64,000 bases of DNA from Marisa cornuarietis (taxonomy: Eukaryota > Mollusca > Gastropoda > Architaenioglossa > Ampullariidae). Below the pieces are notes generated by a model, which had not been told where the DNA came from, did not search any database, and worked only from the letters and a program-made list of their open reading frames with translations. How positions within the stretch are numbered: position 1 is the stretch's first letter; the number at the start of each line of letters is the position of its first letter. A program made the translations under genes and the position numbers. The DNA is taken from the NCBI GenBank assembly GCA_004794655.1, contig SMMW01000503.1:510001-574000 (forward strand), given 5' to 3'. Shown piece after piece: positions 1 to 12,644 of the stretch.

Positions 1-687
1 AAAGAGAGAGAGCGACCAGACTGGGTAAAAAAAATGAATAGATGGATCTGGGGTGTTTTTGAACAGAACCTGAATTCTCTCACTGCAATCTAGATTTCTT
101 CTTCATTTTTAGGTGTTCTCAAGCCTTTTACTTGAAAGAAACTCGCAAGCGAGCCTGTGTTATAGCCATAGTCTAAAATAAACCCGTCACTTGCTGGCTC
201 GTGCATCTTGTTAATTACCTGGGGGTTTGTTTGTTTAGCACCGTCCATCTTCAAGTGACCAGACAGGTGTACGACAGGTTAAGGACACTGCATCAGGTAA
301 CCATCTGGACAAGCCATGTTTTTTGACGAGATTTTGACCATTGTCCTGCCAGACGTCTGGAACAGAAAAAAATCCCAGACATTCAGACTACTAAATACTG
401 ATTAAGGGGTCAGGGTCAGATTAGTTGAAGGAAGATGGAAAAGAATGAGATGTACTGAGAAACTGTATGTGCGTGCGTGTGTAATATTAATATTACTATG
501 TGTGTATATATATATATATGTGTGTTTTATGTGAGGGTACAGCCCAAGCAGACCCACTTCCCCTACCACACGTGCTCCCTAGCCTCCTTCCACAAACTTC
601 TTGTTCACAACCGTGTCCTCCGCGGTTTGGCTACCTTTAATTAGTCTGTCTTGTAACAAAGAGGTCACCAGCAGACCTGAAACGCTC

Positions 688-720
<33 letters not shown>

Positions 721-1989
721 TAAGGAGAGAGAGGAGGAGGTAGAGACGTGTGAGTACAACAATGAGGCAAGAAGTGCAATATATAAGGAGACATATTATA
801 CCACATTACATGGGTTTATAAGAAAATGTTACTAATATCTTATCAGATATTTAAGAAGATGAGTTGGAAAGCAGTGCAATATAATTATAATATAAAAATA
901 TCGTCAGGAAACAACGGCAGGTAACTATGCTTTCGACACAAGAGTTTCTCCCCCCCCCCACTCATCTAGCAGTATGTCTGTCTCAAGATCTGTTGTGAAG
1001 CGTTCAAAGTTCTCTGATGGTGTCTGTTTCGGAGGATATATCACCAGCATTTTGTATGTATGACCATGCACTTGCAGGAGAATTTGCTTTATTGCGTGTT
1101 ATGGTATGCACAAATGAGAGGCACTTGAAATCATTTGTACCCTCCTCAGTTCAGCAGCTCAACCATCAAACGAATTGTTGGTTGTGGGAGCGTGTAGGAG
1201 TGCTTTACAAATGGTTTAGATGTAAAACTGTTTTGTGTGTTTGGCTTTGATGCACCACTTGCCTTGTCCTTGTCTAGCATTGTTCATTTTTTCTTTTTCT
1301 TGTAACTGAGCACACTTCACGAGTTACAATTATCCACTGAGATCAATAAAGTTGTTGATTTGTCATAATGTGGTGACAGCACAAAAGGGTGTTTCATCAG
1401 CAGATTCCCAACAAAGGATTAGAAGAGAACTGCATCAAGGACTACAGCGAAGTCGTGTCGATATGTAACAAAATACATCGGTAAAGACTAATTGGTAATG
1501 GCAGATGGTGAAAATCTCTGTTAGCGAGTGCAAACTTTTTTTTTTCTTTTTATAACTTCGGTGCAGGACCCTATTTCCCCAACTTGGGATGAATACCCTT
1601 CTTCAGTTCTGCAGATGAAGATTTGTGTCGTCGCTTTTGTAGACAGATATGTCTAATTAACCCCTGGTCTCAGCTTTCACATCGGCCGCAACCTTGACAA
1701 CCTAACTACATCCAGATACAATGCTGATGTGTTTGTTGTTTGTGTGCGTGGCGATGTGGAGAAAAGAAATCTTTTCTCTTAATGGGGTCACAATTACTAA
1801 AATATTCATATCGTAGTGTCTTAAGTTGGTATATCTTGTTGTGACGGTTACTTAATTTAAGAAACTAATCCGTCAGTCCGTTGTTGTCATGGAAACACAG
1901 AGACAGCGACCTCAATCAAACTTGTCCTTCCGTTCTCCCTTCCCTCAACTCTCTCCTCCCCACCCTTCCCCTAGCTCCAGGGTCGACAC
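1..1989. other. Non-coding AT-rich DNA with small microsatellites
   Basis: No reading frame here looks like a protein. The stretch holds a TG/TA tract at 500-526, a (GT)n tract at 691-719 and a short poly-C run near 951. Nothing else is recognised. Confidence 0.6.
500..719. repeat. Microsatellites (TG/TA)n and (GT)n
   Basis: A mixed TG/TA tract covers 500-526 and a pure GT dinucleotide tract of about 14 units covers 691-719. Threonine-histidine frames read across the GT tract on the minus strand are artefacts of the repeat. Confidence 0.9.
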
Positions 1990-2290
1990 ACGTGACAGAT
2001 GCACCTACCCCAAACGACGTGTGTCCCTTCCCACCCCCCCCCCACGTCTCCCCAGACCCGTTGTTCCACCGACCGCGCAGCACATGCGGTGACGTCACAC
2101 ATCATTCATGCATATGCATGGCGCCCCGTGTGGTGCCGGCCGCGAGCTCTGTCGAGGGCATCGGTAGCCGGGACGTTTTGGTTCAAGAATTTTTGTTTCG
2201 CGGCGTCGTCCCACAGACTTAAAACCCAGCAACACCAGCGAACGAGCGACTTCTGCCGCGTTTAAAGAACGTAAACGTGATTTGCTCTTA
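1990..2290. promoter_or_regulatory. GC-rich promoter-like block with a consensus CRE
   Basis: The sequence changes sharply from AT-rich to CpG-containing DNA. It carries a perfect palindromic CRE, TGACGTCA, at 2090-2097 and, about 11 bases on, the palindrome ATGCATATGCAT at 2108-2119, which resembles paired POU/octamer half-sites. CREB/ATF proteins bind the first motif. There is no TATA box and no convincing downstream exon, so direction is unknown. Promoter or enhancer status is inferred from composition and motifs only. Confidence 0.35.
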
Positions 2291-2560
2291 AATAAGATTA
2301 ATCCTACATTAGCCGGCTTAATTAACAACCATTAGCATGAAGGAAGAGAGTTATTGTAGTAGTGTGGAAAGGAAGTGAACATATGCTACACGTATACTAC
2401 CTCGTCAGCTATTTCTTACATTATTATTTTTATATCATCATAATTCTGTATTGTTACAAAATATTACAAACTATTCTGTTAAAAAACACACATAACATTA
2501 AATTAATTTAACATCACGCCAGATAAACCTCAGAATACATAAATCTTTATGGTTGGTTAC

Positions 2561-2765
2561 TCACTCCTCTTTGCACCAGTAAGTACATAGGGTATCCACT
2601 AGAGACCTCCATTTTGTCCACCATCAGCAATATTAACCATGTTGTTCCAGGACAGTTTCTGGTCGTTTAATTTTTTTTCTTCTGACCTTCGCCATGTTTG
2701 TTTTGGCTGACCACGCTTCTTCTTGCCATCAGCAATCCTTATGGTTACTACCTTGCTTTGTGTAG
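2561..2765 (-). mobile_element. LINE (non-LTR retrotransposon) ORF2 C-terminal fossil, copy 1
   Basis: On the minus strand the sequence reads as the end of a LINE reverse-transcriptase polyprotein. It starts with a basic GKKKRGQPKQTWRR motif, the typical 'GKRKRGRPKTTWRRTVE' signature behind the RT domain, then KLSWNNMVNIAD. After a one-base frameshift near 2620 it continues as KWRSLVDTLCTYWCKEE and a stop at 2561-2563. Only the last ~65 codons remain; the RT and endonuclease domains are absent, as expected for 5'-truncated insertions. It is dead because of the frameshift. The same family recurs at 63489-63625 in the same orientation. The clade (RTE, CR1/Jockey-like or other) cannot be fixed from this tail. 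Confidence 0.8.
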
Positions 2766-4630
2766 TATTTTAGGATAAGTTACTTTCAAATAATAATGAT
2801 CGATATATATATTTATATACACACACGACAGAGTTTGGTTAAACAATCGCTTAGATCATTTTTCTATATATAGAGAGACACTTTTTATTTCCGTTTTTCT
2901 TTAAAAAAAAAAGAACTATTTAAATAAGCTCATACATGCGAACGCTGCTTGAATAAACAGACAGAACTGATCTAGAAGTTCTACGCCCTTCTTTCAGTAG
3001 ACTTCCCTTGAAACAATTTCTTTGTTGAAATAGAATACATTATTCACAAGGGCTACAATGCTTACTTTTATTCTGACAAAATGCTTATGTTTTAAACTAA
3101 ATTTATTGCTTTATGTGATAATTCAATAGCAAGCTGGCTTTTATAGCTGTAGTAATCGGACCCCGTTTTTATCCTGAAGGATACACGGTAACTGAAGCCG
3201 CCTTTACCTGCTAAGAATTATTGTCATGACATTCTGCAGCATGCCGACATTTTTTCGATCCATGTCCGTTCAGAGGATGATGATATGTGACACTCTAGTC
3301 TGCTTCTTTGATTATTAATAATGCATTGAACTGGCTGAAACATAATATCCTCTGTCGACAAAAGTAGAGGATGTTAAGGTATATTCATTAAAAAGCGAAC
3401 AGCAAACTAACTTTTTACTCGGGCAGTCCCTATATTTATTACTCCATATTTCTACACTACTATTATCGTGTTCTCTAATGCATCCTCGGGAGCATGGACA
3501 GATAATCATAATATGATCTGCTGTCAACTGTGTTGCCCTTACAAGATTATTCAAAAACAGCTTCAATCCAAGTTTTAGACTAAACTTTCTCCACCTCAGT
3601 TGCGAAAACTCGCTCCTATACTTCAATACTATGTTGTTCTGTGTCGATGTATATTTGTTTGTTGATGTTTTGGTCTCTCTCTCTCTATATATATATATAT
3701 GCTGAATTAATTTTTAGTCTATATTTTTATATTTGTGAATTTGTACTTTTTTGTGTAAAACGCAGTGACTAGTTTTAAAGTAGGGAAATGTGGAGTAAAA
3801 ATCTTTTTCTTTTGTTTCCTCATTTTATTCATCATTATCATCATTGCAAATTTCAATCCTGAAGGGGGTTGCGGTAAGTGTACTTAATCTATAAATAAAT
3901 AATACAAATAATCTGAATAACACACGACACCTCTGTATATTAGAAAATGACTAACCTCTATCCACATTATCATGTCCTACTAAAAATAAAAACATTTGTC
4001 TAAACGTTCCACTGCCTTTGAAATGATTGTGTGTGGGTGTGTCTGGTTGTACACCCGAATCCCTACCCTCCCCAAACACGCACAAACATTAATTACGCAG
4101 AGAAGGGGACACAGTGAGGGCCAATGAAAGCACCTTAAAAAAAATCTACGAAAAATAATTTAAAAATAAATAGCACACAAAACTTTGTGTTGGTGTTGTG
4201 TACGAATACAAAATAAGGCAATTTTGATGTTTGATTGGCTTATTTGTGTATATATATATATATGGAGGGGGTGAGTCGCCGCTGAGGTTGCATGCACACA
4301 TATGCAGCAACCAACCCTTTTGCTGGGAGAGAGACAATTGCAAAAGCAGGACACTTCCTAGTACCAACTGATCGTGGGCTCACATGGGAAGTGCGCCAGC
4401 TTTTTCTAAGGATAAATAAATAACAACACTAATACACTCGTTCATTCACCCATAATTTGACATGTATCTTTTGGGACAAAGGCATGGAATTTCATTTGTC
4501 GTTAAACCATATCAAGTCATGTACGCACGTGTGTTTATTTATTTACGTGTTTTTAAATAATTACGTATCTATTTATGAACTTCTGCGTATGTAACAGACT
4601 AAACGATGAACAACACGCGAGGGTTGAAGC
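2766..4630. repeat. AT-rich non-coding DNA with TC/TA microsatellites
   Basis: No gene is seen. A (TC)n(TA)n tract lies at 3673-3700 and a TA tract at about 4248-4263. Frames on the minus strand around 3315-3626 and 4146-4367 have no recognisable motif. Confidence 0.5.
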
Positions 4631-4639
4631 AATGCTGAA

Positions 4640-4871
4640 GGGGAACTAACCCCTCCGAGCAACACGGTCCCCCGCGCGCTCTTGTCACGTGATCCGTGTG
4701 GCGCAGCTCGCGCTGGTGGTGGTTGGCGCCGTCCGCTGAGTCACTGGGTTCGGTGGCGGGCCCGCGCCCGCTTTGTCACCTACTTCTGACTGCCAGGTGT
4801 CGCCCCGCCAGCCGTCGACTGCTCACCTCCTGCAGGTGTAGCTTGGGACAAACAGGTGTCTTACCGTAAGT
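4640..4871 (+). promoter_or_regulatory. CpG-rich promoter-like block ending in a splice-donor consensus
   Basis: A short GC-rich island sits in AT-rich DNA. It contains an E-box CACGTG (4686-4691) inside GTCACGTGA and a consensus AP-1 site TGAGTCA (4737-4743). It ends with ACCGTAAGT, a strong 5' splice-site consensus with GT at 4866-4867. This arrangement fits a TATA-less promoter and a short untranslated first exon on the plus strand. No open frame supports a coding exon. The (GT)n tract at 4933-4950 follows directly. Confidence 0.35.
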
Positions 4872-5119
4872 GACCTCAATAGAGCCACCTCGTGCAACCT
4901 GACCTCACGTGTCCTACCTGGTCTGTACGTCAGGTGTGTGTGTGTGTGTGTACACCCTGCAAGCGTGGGGACTTCGATTGCTTTTGTTTTTTATTTTTAT
5001 TTTATTTTTTTGGCTCTAACAGCACCAAATATCCCGACCCATATACCTCTCCATGGGATCTTTGTGTTCCAAACACTTGTTGCTACCAAGATTATCTGTT
5101 TAATTTATTTATGAAGTGA

Positions 5120-8100
5120 CATGCTAGCATGTATGAATCTATTTTTTAACAAGTAAAAAGATGGATGAGAACAGCTACACCTAGGTGCACTAAAGGTGGG
5201 TCCTTGTTTGAATCTACTTTCCATGCATAACAAGTGAAGACAGACGACACGAGGGTTCATAAAGCCCAGAGGTGAGTCTACCTTGGCAAGATGCAGGGTG
5301 CTCAAGATGGCGGGAGGCGGAGGGCCCCACCACATTCAGCAAACAACTGCTGACTCAGGTCTTCTTATATATGTCGAGAAATAAAAAAAGTGTTTCAACT
5401 TCGCCTCTCGCAAACCATTTTATCTGTCATTAAAGATCAAGCAAAACATAACAAAAGGAAAACAGAAAATTAGTGAATGAAAGAAAAACTTCCACGAATC
5501 CATCTATTGCTACAGAAAATGTTTCTACTTCTATTATCACAATGCCTACAACATAAAACACATTCTTTAAAGGCCTCACAAATATGCAAGATGACTGGAC
5601 AAAGCAAGCAAAGTGAACGATAGATGTTACATGCATAGACAGGTAATCTTTACAGGTAGACAAGGGTAGAGAACTACACCAGGTAAGAGATACTTTTTCA
5701 ACTTCATTTCATCGGGATTTTGTATTAGTTTTTTTATTAATTAGTATTTATTAATTTAGTAGGACAAGCAGCCAATGTAGTGCGTGGATAGCTTGGGGTG
5801 GACGGCAACATTTGACGACATTTGACATTTCATCGGACAAAAGAGCTACCCACAAAAAAAAAAATATCAGAAAATCTAGAAGCAACATCACTGTCCGGAA
5901 ACTTACTAACATAATCACCATTCTATGAAAAACTAGAAAACAAAGAAACGAAAGATCTGAGAAAAGATACAGTATTCAAATAGTCTAGATGTTTTTCTTT
6001 AAAACATCTGAAATAATTATACGGAATTACCAGTGAACTTGTAGCACCGGTGTTTCCAATCACGTAGAAAACGAGCGTAAATCACGTAAGACGAAAGCAA
6101 AGCCCGCAAAGAAAAATTTGACAAAAGAAATCGTAAATGATTTAGAGAGTCTAAAAACAGTAGGAGTAGGATCGGAAGGTCGCATCGGGTGTGACTACAC
6201 TTTGGAGTAAATCAGACAGATGAAAGCTGATATTTCGTTAGTTTTTGTCAGAATCGAAAGTTTTACAGTGCAAAAACGTGGCACACTATTGAAGCAGTTT
6301 TCTGATCTCAAAGATCACGATGATGATCATATTAACACGTGTACATTATGGTTGTGTATTTTTTAAGCAAGAATGTTCGATACAACACCAAATTTTCTAG
6401 AGGTATGCAAACCTACAATTTTAAATGGAGGACCGAAAACTCGTCATTTAACTTTTTATGCGAGTGTTCGATAAAACCCGAAATAATGTAACTCACTGAT
6501 ATGAAAACTGCACACATTTTTAACCGGGAGTCCGAAAACCCCTGGCATATTATGGGTACATCTACTTGTCAGCAATTTGTGGCGGTGCCATTAGTTTGCA
6601 CTTAAAGTTTGGTCTTCCTGGGTCAAAAAGGTCCAAAAGATAATACCAGGCTTGTACGCTCGGTTTTATAAATCTCACATTAGCACAAACTATGACCAAA
6701 TGCACAGAGAGGAGTTCTGCATACTGCAAAAACAACAACAACACACACACACACACACGACTTTTGTCTTGTGACATTCGTCTTCCGTCTAAGACATGGC
6801 CGGAAAAAATGACGATGGACGAAAACAGACATTCAGAAAGACGGGAAAAGATCTGATCAGACTGGAATTTATAGTTAAACTCTTTCAATCCACGAAACAT
6901 ATTTTTGCCGTTTTTAATCAATTAATTTTAGAGTTGCACTGTACAAATAAAAAAATAAACCATACACAGATGATGATCATAGCCTAGCATGATTACTATC
7001 ACCAGATTAAACTGCCGTTTTGCCCTCTACCAATCCAACAATTACCAAATCAGTTCTGCACATTTTTCTTTTTACTTTTGACCTTAAATTATAGAGATGC
7101 ACTTTTTATGTATTTAAAGAAAGCTCAAATAGTGATTCTTTTCTTAACATAATCCTGAGACCAAATTACCGCGACTGCCCCTACTTCTCAAACTTTCATT
7201 CAAATCAGTCCTGCACGACTGGAGCTCATGGGCAGTGATAAGAAAAGGGTAAACTATCAAACCCTCGAATGTGATATTGAAGGCAAAACCACCAGCACTA
7301 GTCTTTCCTATAGAACGCTGACAACGATGTTGTGTGTTAATCCCATTAAATCCCCTTGCCTTTTGGTAATATTGTAAAATTCCTGTGCTTATATTATGGT
7401 AATTCTAGGACTAAATTAAAAGGGAGGAAGCTGCCATGGTTTGGCTTTGTTATAACCCTCGACAATCTTTCATGCAAGGCTCGCAAAAAGGGGGCACAAA
7501 GAGCAAACCAAGTCACGTGAAAACTGGTTAGACAGCGTCAAAGAGTTGACCCATCTAGCCACCCCAACCTTGCTGCTTCTACCAGAGGACAGACCTTGAA
7601 AAAGAACCTGTTAGATAGTCTTACTCTCGTGTTATTTCCTTTCCCCATCCCCCACTTTTACCACGTCGTCGATTAGTGGACTAAATTAATTCTATGAAAT
7701 CCTCCGCTGTCCCCACCACCCATGTGGTAATCAAGGTCTTCAGATTATTACAAAATAGTTTATAAAGTGTATTAAATTTTTGGTGTTAATCTGTATAACC
7801 CCTGATCACCTGTAGCACTGTATGTGTCGGTATAATGATCTCTATGATGAGCCCGTCATTTAAAGAGAAGGGTTAAAGGACACACAGAGGCGTGTATGGA
7901 AATTTGAAGAGATAGAGATGACAAGAGTTGGTCAAACATATTATCTGCCACATAAACCTGATTTATTGGTTAAAAATTTAATATCAGTCCATCCCTTCTC
8001 AATGTTAGATTTACAATCGTTGTGTGTGTGCGAGCGCGCACGCCTCGGACACTACCGATAAATTAAAAATTTCTTCTAAAGTCAGATTTTATATTTTCGC

Positions 8101-8140
8101 AAAAAGCCAAGAACAACAATAAAAAGGGGCAAAAAAACAA
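5120..8140. other. AT-rich region with no recognised gene
   Basis: Both strands were read without finding a protein motif. Contents are a CAA/CA tract at 6731-6758 and the diverged tandem duplication listed separately. A GTCACGTGA-like E-box occurs at about 7513. Confidence 0.5.
6368..6556. repeat. Diverged tandem duplication of about 100 bp
   Basis: Two adjacent stretches share an order of motifs. Both open with GTTCGATA and an A-rich AACACC/AACCC run and close with a GGAGgaCCGAAAAC / GGGAGtCCGAAAAC block. The first copy starts at about 6377 and the second at about 6467. Divergence is high, so the duplication is old. Confidence 0.45.
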
Positions 8141-8213
8141 ACGTAGATTACCTACGATCAAAATATATCTTTCTGCCTGTGAGACTTCTGTTGTTTAAAG
8201 AGTACCCTCGCGA

Positions 8214-8450
8214 ATGTACCCGAGGGCTGCGCTCGATCATACGCTCACAATTACAACAACGAAGGCCGACGTGACAGAGTTCAGACGCCATTTTGAAGAG
8301 CAAGATGGCGGCCAGACAGGCGCAAACCGCGGCGACCGGCTCACGTCTGCAGCTCACGCCGACGCAACACGCAGGTCACACGAGCGCGCGCGCGCTGCAC
8401 ACAAATTATGCAACGACCGCGGGGTTGACCCTGGCCCTGTCCTGCATCTT
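8214..8450. promoter_or_regulatory. CpG-rich block with opposed YY1-type motifs
   Basis: CGCCATTTT (8286-8294) and AAGATGGCGGC (8302-8312) are two YY1-like CCAT/ATGG sites facing away from each other over 27 bp. This layout is typical of TATA-less, often bidirectional, housekeeping promoters. The surrounding DNA is rich in CpG and in CGCG runs. The ATG in the right-hand motif opens a plus-strand frame (8293-8628), but its product has no recognisable domain and is probably incidental. Confidence 0.4.
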
Positions 8451-8689
8451 GTCGCCATCGTCTCTCTTTTTCTTTTTTTCAAATTTTGTTGCACACTCGT
8501 GTGTATCCTCCCGCTCACAAATATTTTGCGATGGTCACCAGATAAGTCCGCCTCTGGTATTTAAAAATATGTCCGTTGGGTATGAGAGGGCGGGGTTAAA
8601 AAATAAAATATTACCTAGAAAAGTCTAGAGTCGGGAGGTTGGAGAAAAGACGAGCCACTGACGAAAGTGGTAGGAGCAAATAAAACTAA

Positions 8690-9080
8690 CATTCACTTAA
8701 ATGGCGTCTGCTGCACAACACAGCACATTGGGGGTTGGGGTGGTGGGGGATAACCTCAGACACCACCACCCTCCCTCTCTCTTTCTTTCTCTCACTCTCA
8801 CCGTCACGTGACTGGGCGAAGAAGCCTGGCAACTGGCGGAGCAGCGAACGACCGAACTTGCTTGCGTCACCAAGCGCTGACGCCAGCAATCTCCTCCCGC
8901 GTCTGTGGCCATGAACCCCCCGGCCCCCCCCCCACCAACCCAACTCCTTTCCCCTCCCACCTCATCAGTTGTACCCCTTTCCCCTCCACTCCACACCCCT
9001 TTGCACGCAAGAGCGGGGTTGGGGTGGCGGGGGGTTGGCTGTGGCTGTCGGAACGCCGTCGGACTAAGGTCATAAGCGGG
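8690..9080. promoter_or_regulatory. Polypurine/polypyrimidine block with a GTCACGTGAC site
   Basis: The plus strand is strongly C- and T-rich, with runs of C up to nine. A palindromic GTCACGTGAC, the USF/TFE3/CLEAR-type E-box, lies at 8803-8812. Several overlapping frames stay open only because of low complexity. No coding call is made. Confidence 0.3.
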
Positions 9081-10018
9081 AACTGTTGACTCCTCCTCTA
9101 GTAAGGTCAACAGATTTTTGCGAGTTCAGTGGCTGCTATCGCCAATTCTCTCGTCTGCGCCAAATGCTTTCTCTCTCTCTTTCTCGTTATGACCGGGGGT
9201 GCAGACAAATCAGTGGCGCGGGAAAATCGACATTACAACCGAAAAATACTTTTAAAAAAAAAGAATCACAAAGCTGGCACAAGATGGTGGACAACGGAAA
9301 GGTCGAAGAAACCGGATGTACAGTCGTGAAGTGACTGCTAATCACATGGTCACGATCAGGCAGGGTAGGGACAAAGGTTCGAACTCTGGTGTGTCAAGAC
9401 AGTAGTCGCTTCCCACCGAATAGTTCTCCCCACTCCACCCCTGTCACACCCGAGTCCTCGTTTTTCTGGTTGTCCTGTGCACACCTACAGCCCACTGCTG
9501 ATTAAACAACATGCACATGCAACATCCACAACCATCTCCACCCAGTGGTGCAACATGCACGTGCAAATCTTCGTGCTCGCACTCTCCACTGCATTCGCCT
9601 GTTACACCACCTCTCTCTCTCTCTTTGCTCTTCCATTTTCTCCCCAAAGACCTCGAGTGCACGCAGGCAAGAGTTGGTCCCCGTTTCTCGGCAAGGCTGA
9701 CTATAACATTACACTGATTACAGTTTGCTTGACGAGTGTTCATATCCTGACGACGTGTACTTGATCACCCCATCTCTTCACTCGGGGGGGGGGAAACCCC
9801 CACCACCCCGGGCAACTCTGCGACCAGTTACTTCCCCATTCCCTTACCCCCACCCCCAATCTCTTTCCGTTAAAAACAAACACTCACGTTTCTTGACATA
9901 CACAAGAGCTAAGTTCGAGAATGAGAGGGCGTTCTTCCTCTACCTTAAAAGCTTCCACAACAGTGAGGTGGCATCGGGTTACTGCACTAATGACATGGAA
10001 CTGCTGTAAGTCCTGTAA

Positions 10019-10357
10019 AGAGAGAGAGAGAGAGAGAAAGATTGGGAAAGTTTCGCAAGTATGTCCGCTGCAGTGGTTGAGGTGGAGGCTAGACATTCGT
10101 CACCATATGCCTGGATGTGCGTCGCCCTTTCGGTGTAATTTTCCGCCCTGCCGTGCACCGACACTCGCAAGTGCGGGAGGCAACCACCAGCCTGACACAG
10201 GCTAAAGCCGAGTGCTAGGCTGCAGAGAGGGTGAACTGAACGAGAGTGAGAGAGAGAGAGGACAGAACGTGGTGTGATAAGAGAAGCGATGATCTAGAAC
10301 TTAACTACCTCTCAAAGTCATCGCACTCTCCAGAGAGAGCGAGCGAGCGAGCGAGCG
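10019..10357. repeat. Microsatellites (GA)n and (GAGC)n
   Basis: GA tracts lie at about 10019-10037 and 10245-10260. A tetranucleotide GAGC tract of about five units lies at 10334-10357. Confidence 0.85.
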
Positions 10358-11494
10358 ACGCATTAAGCAGGAAGCATTACAGTGCATGTTGCTCGCGCAA
10401 GAGGTCTCACCCCCACCCCCATCAACCCCCCCCCCCATCACGACCGATGCCCTTCGCTCGGCGCGAAGTGTGCACATCCTTCCTTCCCTCCCGACATGCA
10501 ACGCAACATGCAGCAGCATTAAACTTGTACATCTTGGCGAGATTCCTCCTCAGTCAACCCCCCCTCCTCCCCCTACCCGCGCCCATGCCCTCAAATCCAC
10601 CCTTGAGTCGTAAGCGCGTTGTGTAAGACACGACAGGCAGAAGGCGGGCTATTCCGGACTGCAGTGCGTGCACACACACACACACGCACGCACGGAGAAA
10701 AGGCCCCTGGTTTGCCTCGCCAACTGGAGTTTGCAAGGGCGAGCAGACCGGAGCGACTTGCCCTGCCGAGTTCCCTCCCCCTCCCGCTAACTCAAACCTC
10801 CTCCTCCCTCTTTCTCTCTCTTGCTCCGTGAGAACACTGGGCGGCGAGCTAAGCCAGCAAGCCCATCATACGACATGCAACAACCCTCTGACTGCACGGC
10901 GCCTGATATTAACTGACACACACCACTCCATTGCGCCTCTACTATCTGACATACATCACATAATGCACCATCGTGCTTCCCAAGTTCTCGACGACGACGG
11001 TGGTCATAAGGCTCGTCGTGTGCGCGTGTGTGTTGTGTGCGTACGTGTACTGCACTAACCCCCTGTGGGCTCGCTGGGGCTGTTGCCAACGTTCGACCTG
11101 TTGACTACTTGTGACACCAAACTACTGCAGGTCATTTTTTTTCTCCTCTCTCTCTTTCTCCTAGGAACAACTTGCTACTGTGTCCAGCCAGCCAGCCAGC
11201 CTGCCAGCTTGCTTCGCTGGGTTGTGTGTCAACTTTAGAAATCTCAGCTCCGCTCTCAACGTGTCTCCAAGAATTTAAAAAAAAAAAGGCCAGCAGGCAA
11301 TGTGTGCGAGCAACTGTTCAACTCGACTGGCTGGAAGTGCGTTTGTTTCAGCCAGTCCTTCATAAAATTGTTCCCACCACCACCATCACCACCACCACTA
11401 CAACCTCGGCGCTTTCACCCAGCGCGTTATGTCATCGTCTGTTTTCTTCATGCTCAAGAGCTTGTCACCTTTCGCTGCTATCTTGTGCGCACAG

Positions 11495-11560
11495 CCTTCA
11501 CACACACACACACACAGTGGCTGTAGGGCGACGTGGTGGTGGTGGTGGTGGTGGTGGTGC
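11495..11560. repeat. Microsatellites (CA)n and (GGT)n
   Basis: A CA tract at about 11500-11517 is followed by a pure GGT trinucleotide tract of nine units at 11533-11559. A related CCA-rich stretch lies upstream at 11371-11400. Confidence 0.85.
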
Positions 11561-12471
11561 TGGGTGAACGAACGGTATCGCTGACCTGACGATGGCAGGC
11601 AGGTCGGGACGCCCCCCCACCAGTATCGACCGCCCAGGCCATCGATACAACACTGCCTCACTTCTATTCTCGGCTACACGCTTGCTGTATCGGGCAGTCT
11701 GGCAGCAAGCAAATGGCCCCTAAGTGTCATCATTCCTACAAAACAAATTAACATTCGAAATTGTCTCAGGGCGACGGAGGGCCACACAACTGCTGGCCAG
11801 TGCCTCACTGTCGGACCTCGGGTCAAGGTTCCTGTTGTGAGTGACCGACTCAGGTGTGTTGCCATCGTTTTAGGCAAGATGAGACGACTCGACAGTTCTA
11901 CCCCCCGCCCCCCCCATCCTCATCTCCCTCTTTAAATCTGCCAAGAGCTGTGTTTATAATCCGTGCGCCTTTCGGATCAGCCAGCATCGCAGGATCATTA
12001 AAGCATCGTTTTGTGCTTCCCCCCCCAACCTCCTCCCCCCCTCCACCTTCCGTCGACAGCCATTAGAAGACTGAGGAGGGTGTGAGAAAACTCCAGCGAG
12101 ACTCGGTGGGGATGTGAAGAGTGACTTGAGTGGACCATATCCTACTATTCGCTGACAAGTCTCGATGCACTCCAAGTAGTAAGTAGGTCTTGTGTCGAGA
12201 CTTTCGAGTGCGTCAGATGCTGCGCGTCAGAAACGGCTTTCAGCTGATGCCTCATCTTGGCAGATTGTACCACATGGTACAGGTTGTGTGCCTCAGTATG
12301 TTGACGCTCGGCTGTCTGATGTCCTGCCACGTGTGTCACACATTTCAAAGGTATACACCGCCTCAAGTCTGTGGGTTCTTCTCGCAAGAAGATGTATGGG
12401 GACCGAAACAAGGAGGCAATTGTAAAGCTTCGTCTTCTCTTTTCTCGCCTGGCAAAAAAGTCTCTCCTTCA

Positions 12472-12521
12472 CTCTCTCTCTCACACACACACGCTCGCGC
12501 GCGCACACACACACACACACG
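12472..12521. repeat. Compound (TC)n(CA)n(CG)n(CA)n microsatellite
   Basis: The tract passes from CTCTCT to CACACA to GCGCGC and back to CACACA. The alternating purine-pyrimidine core could adopt Z-DNA. Confidence 0.85.
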
Positions 12522-12600
12522 TATGTCAACGTCGTCTTCAGAACGACACGCCGACTGGTGCGACCTGCTGCATACGCCAACAGCTTTACAGCAACAGGCT

Positions 12601-12644
12601 TCAGACATTGTCTCTTCCTCCTTCAGACATTGTCTCTTCCTCCT
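12601..12644. repeat. Exact 22-bp tandem duplication
   Basis: The unit beginning TTCAGACATTGTC occurs twice in succession without mismatch, followed by a TTCAAC partial. This indicates a recent slippage or duplication event. Confidence 0.85.

Noticed and set aside
9370..9390. GGTTCGAACTC as a tRNA B box
   Set aside because: No A box or acceptor stem surrounds it.
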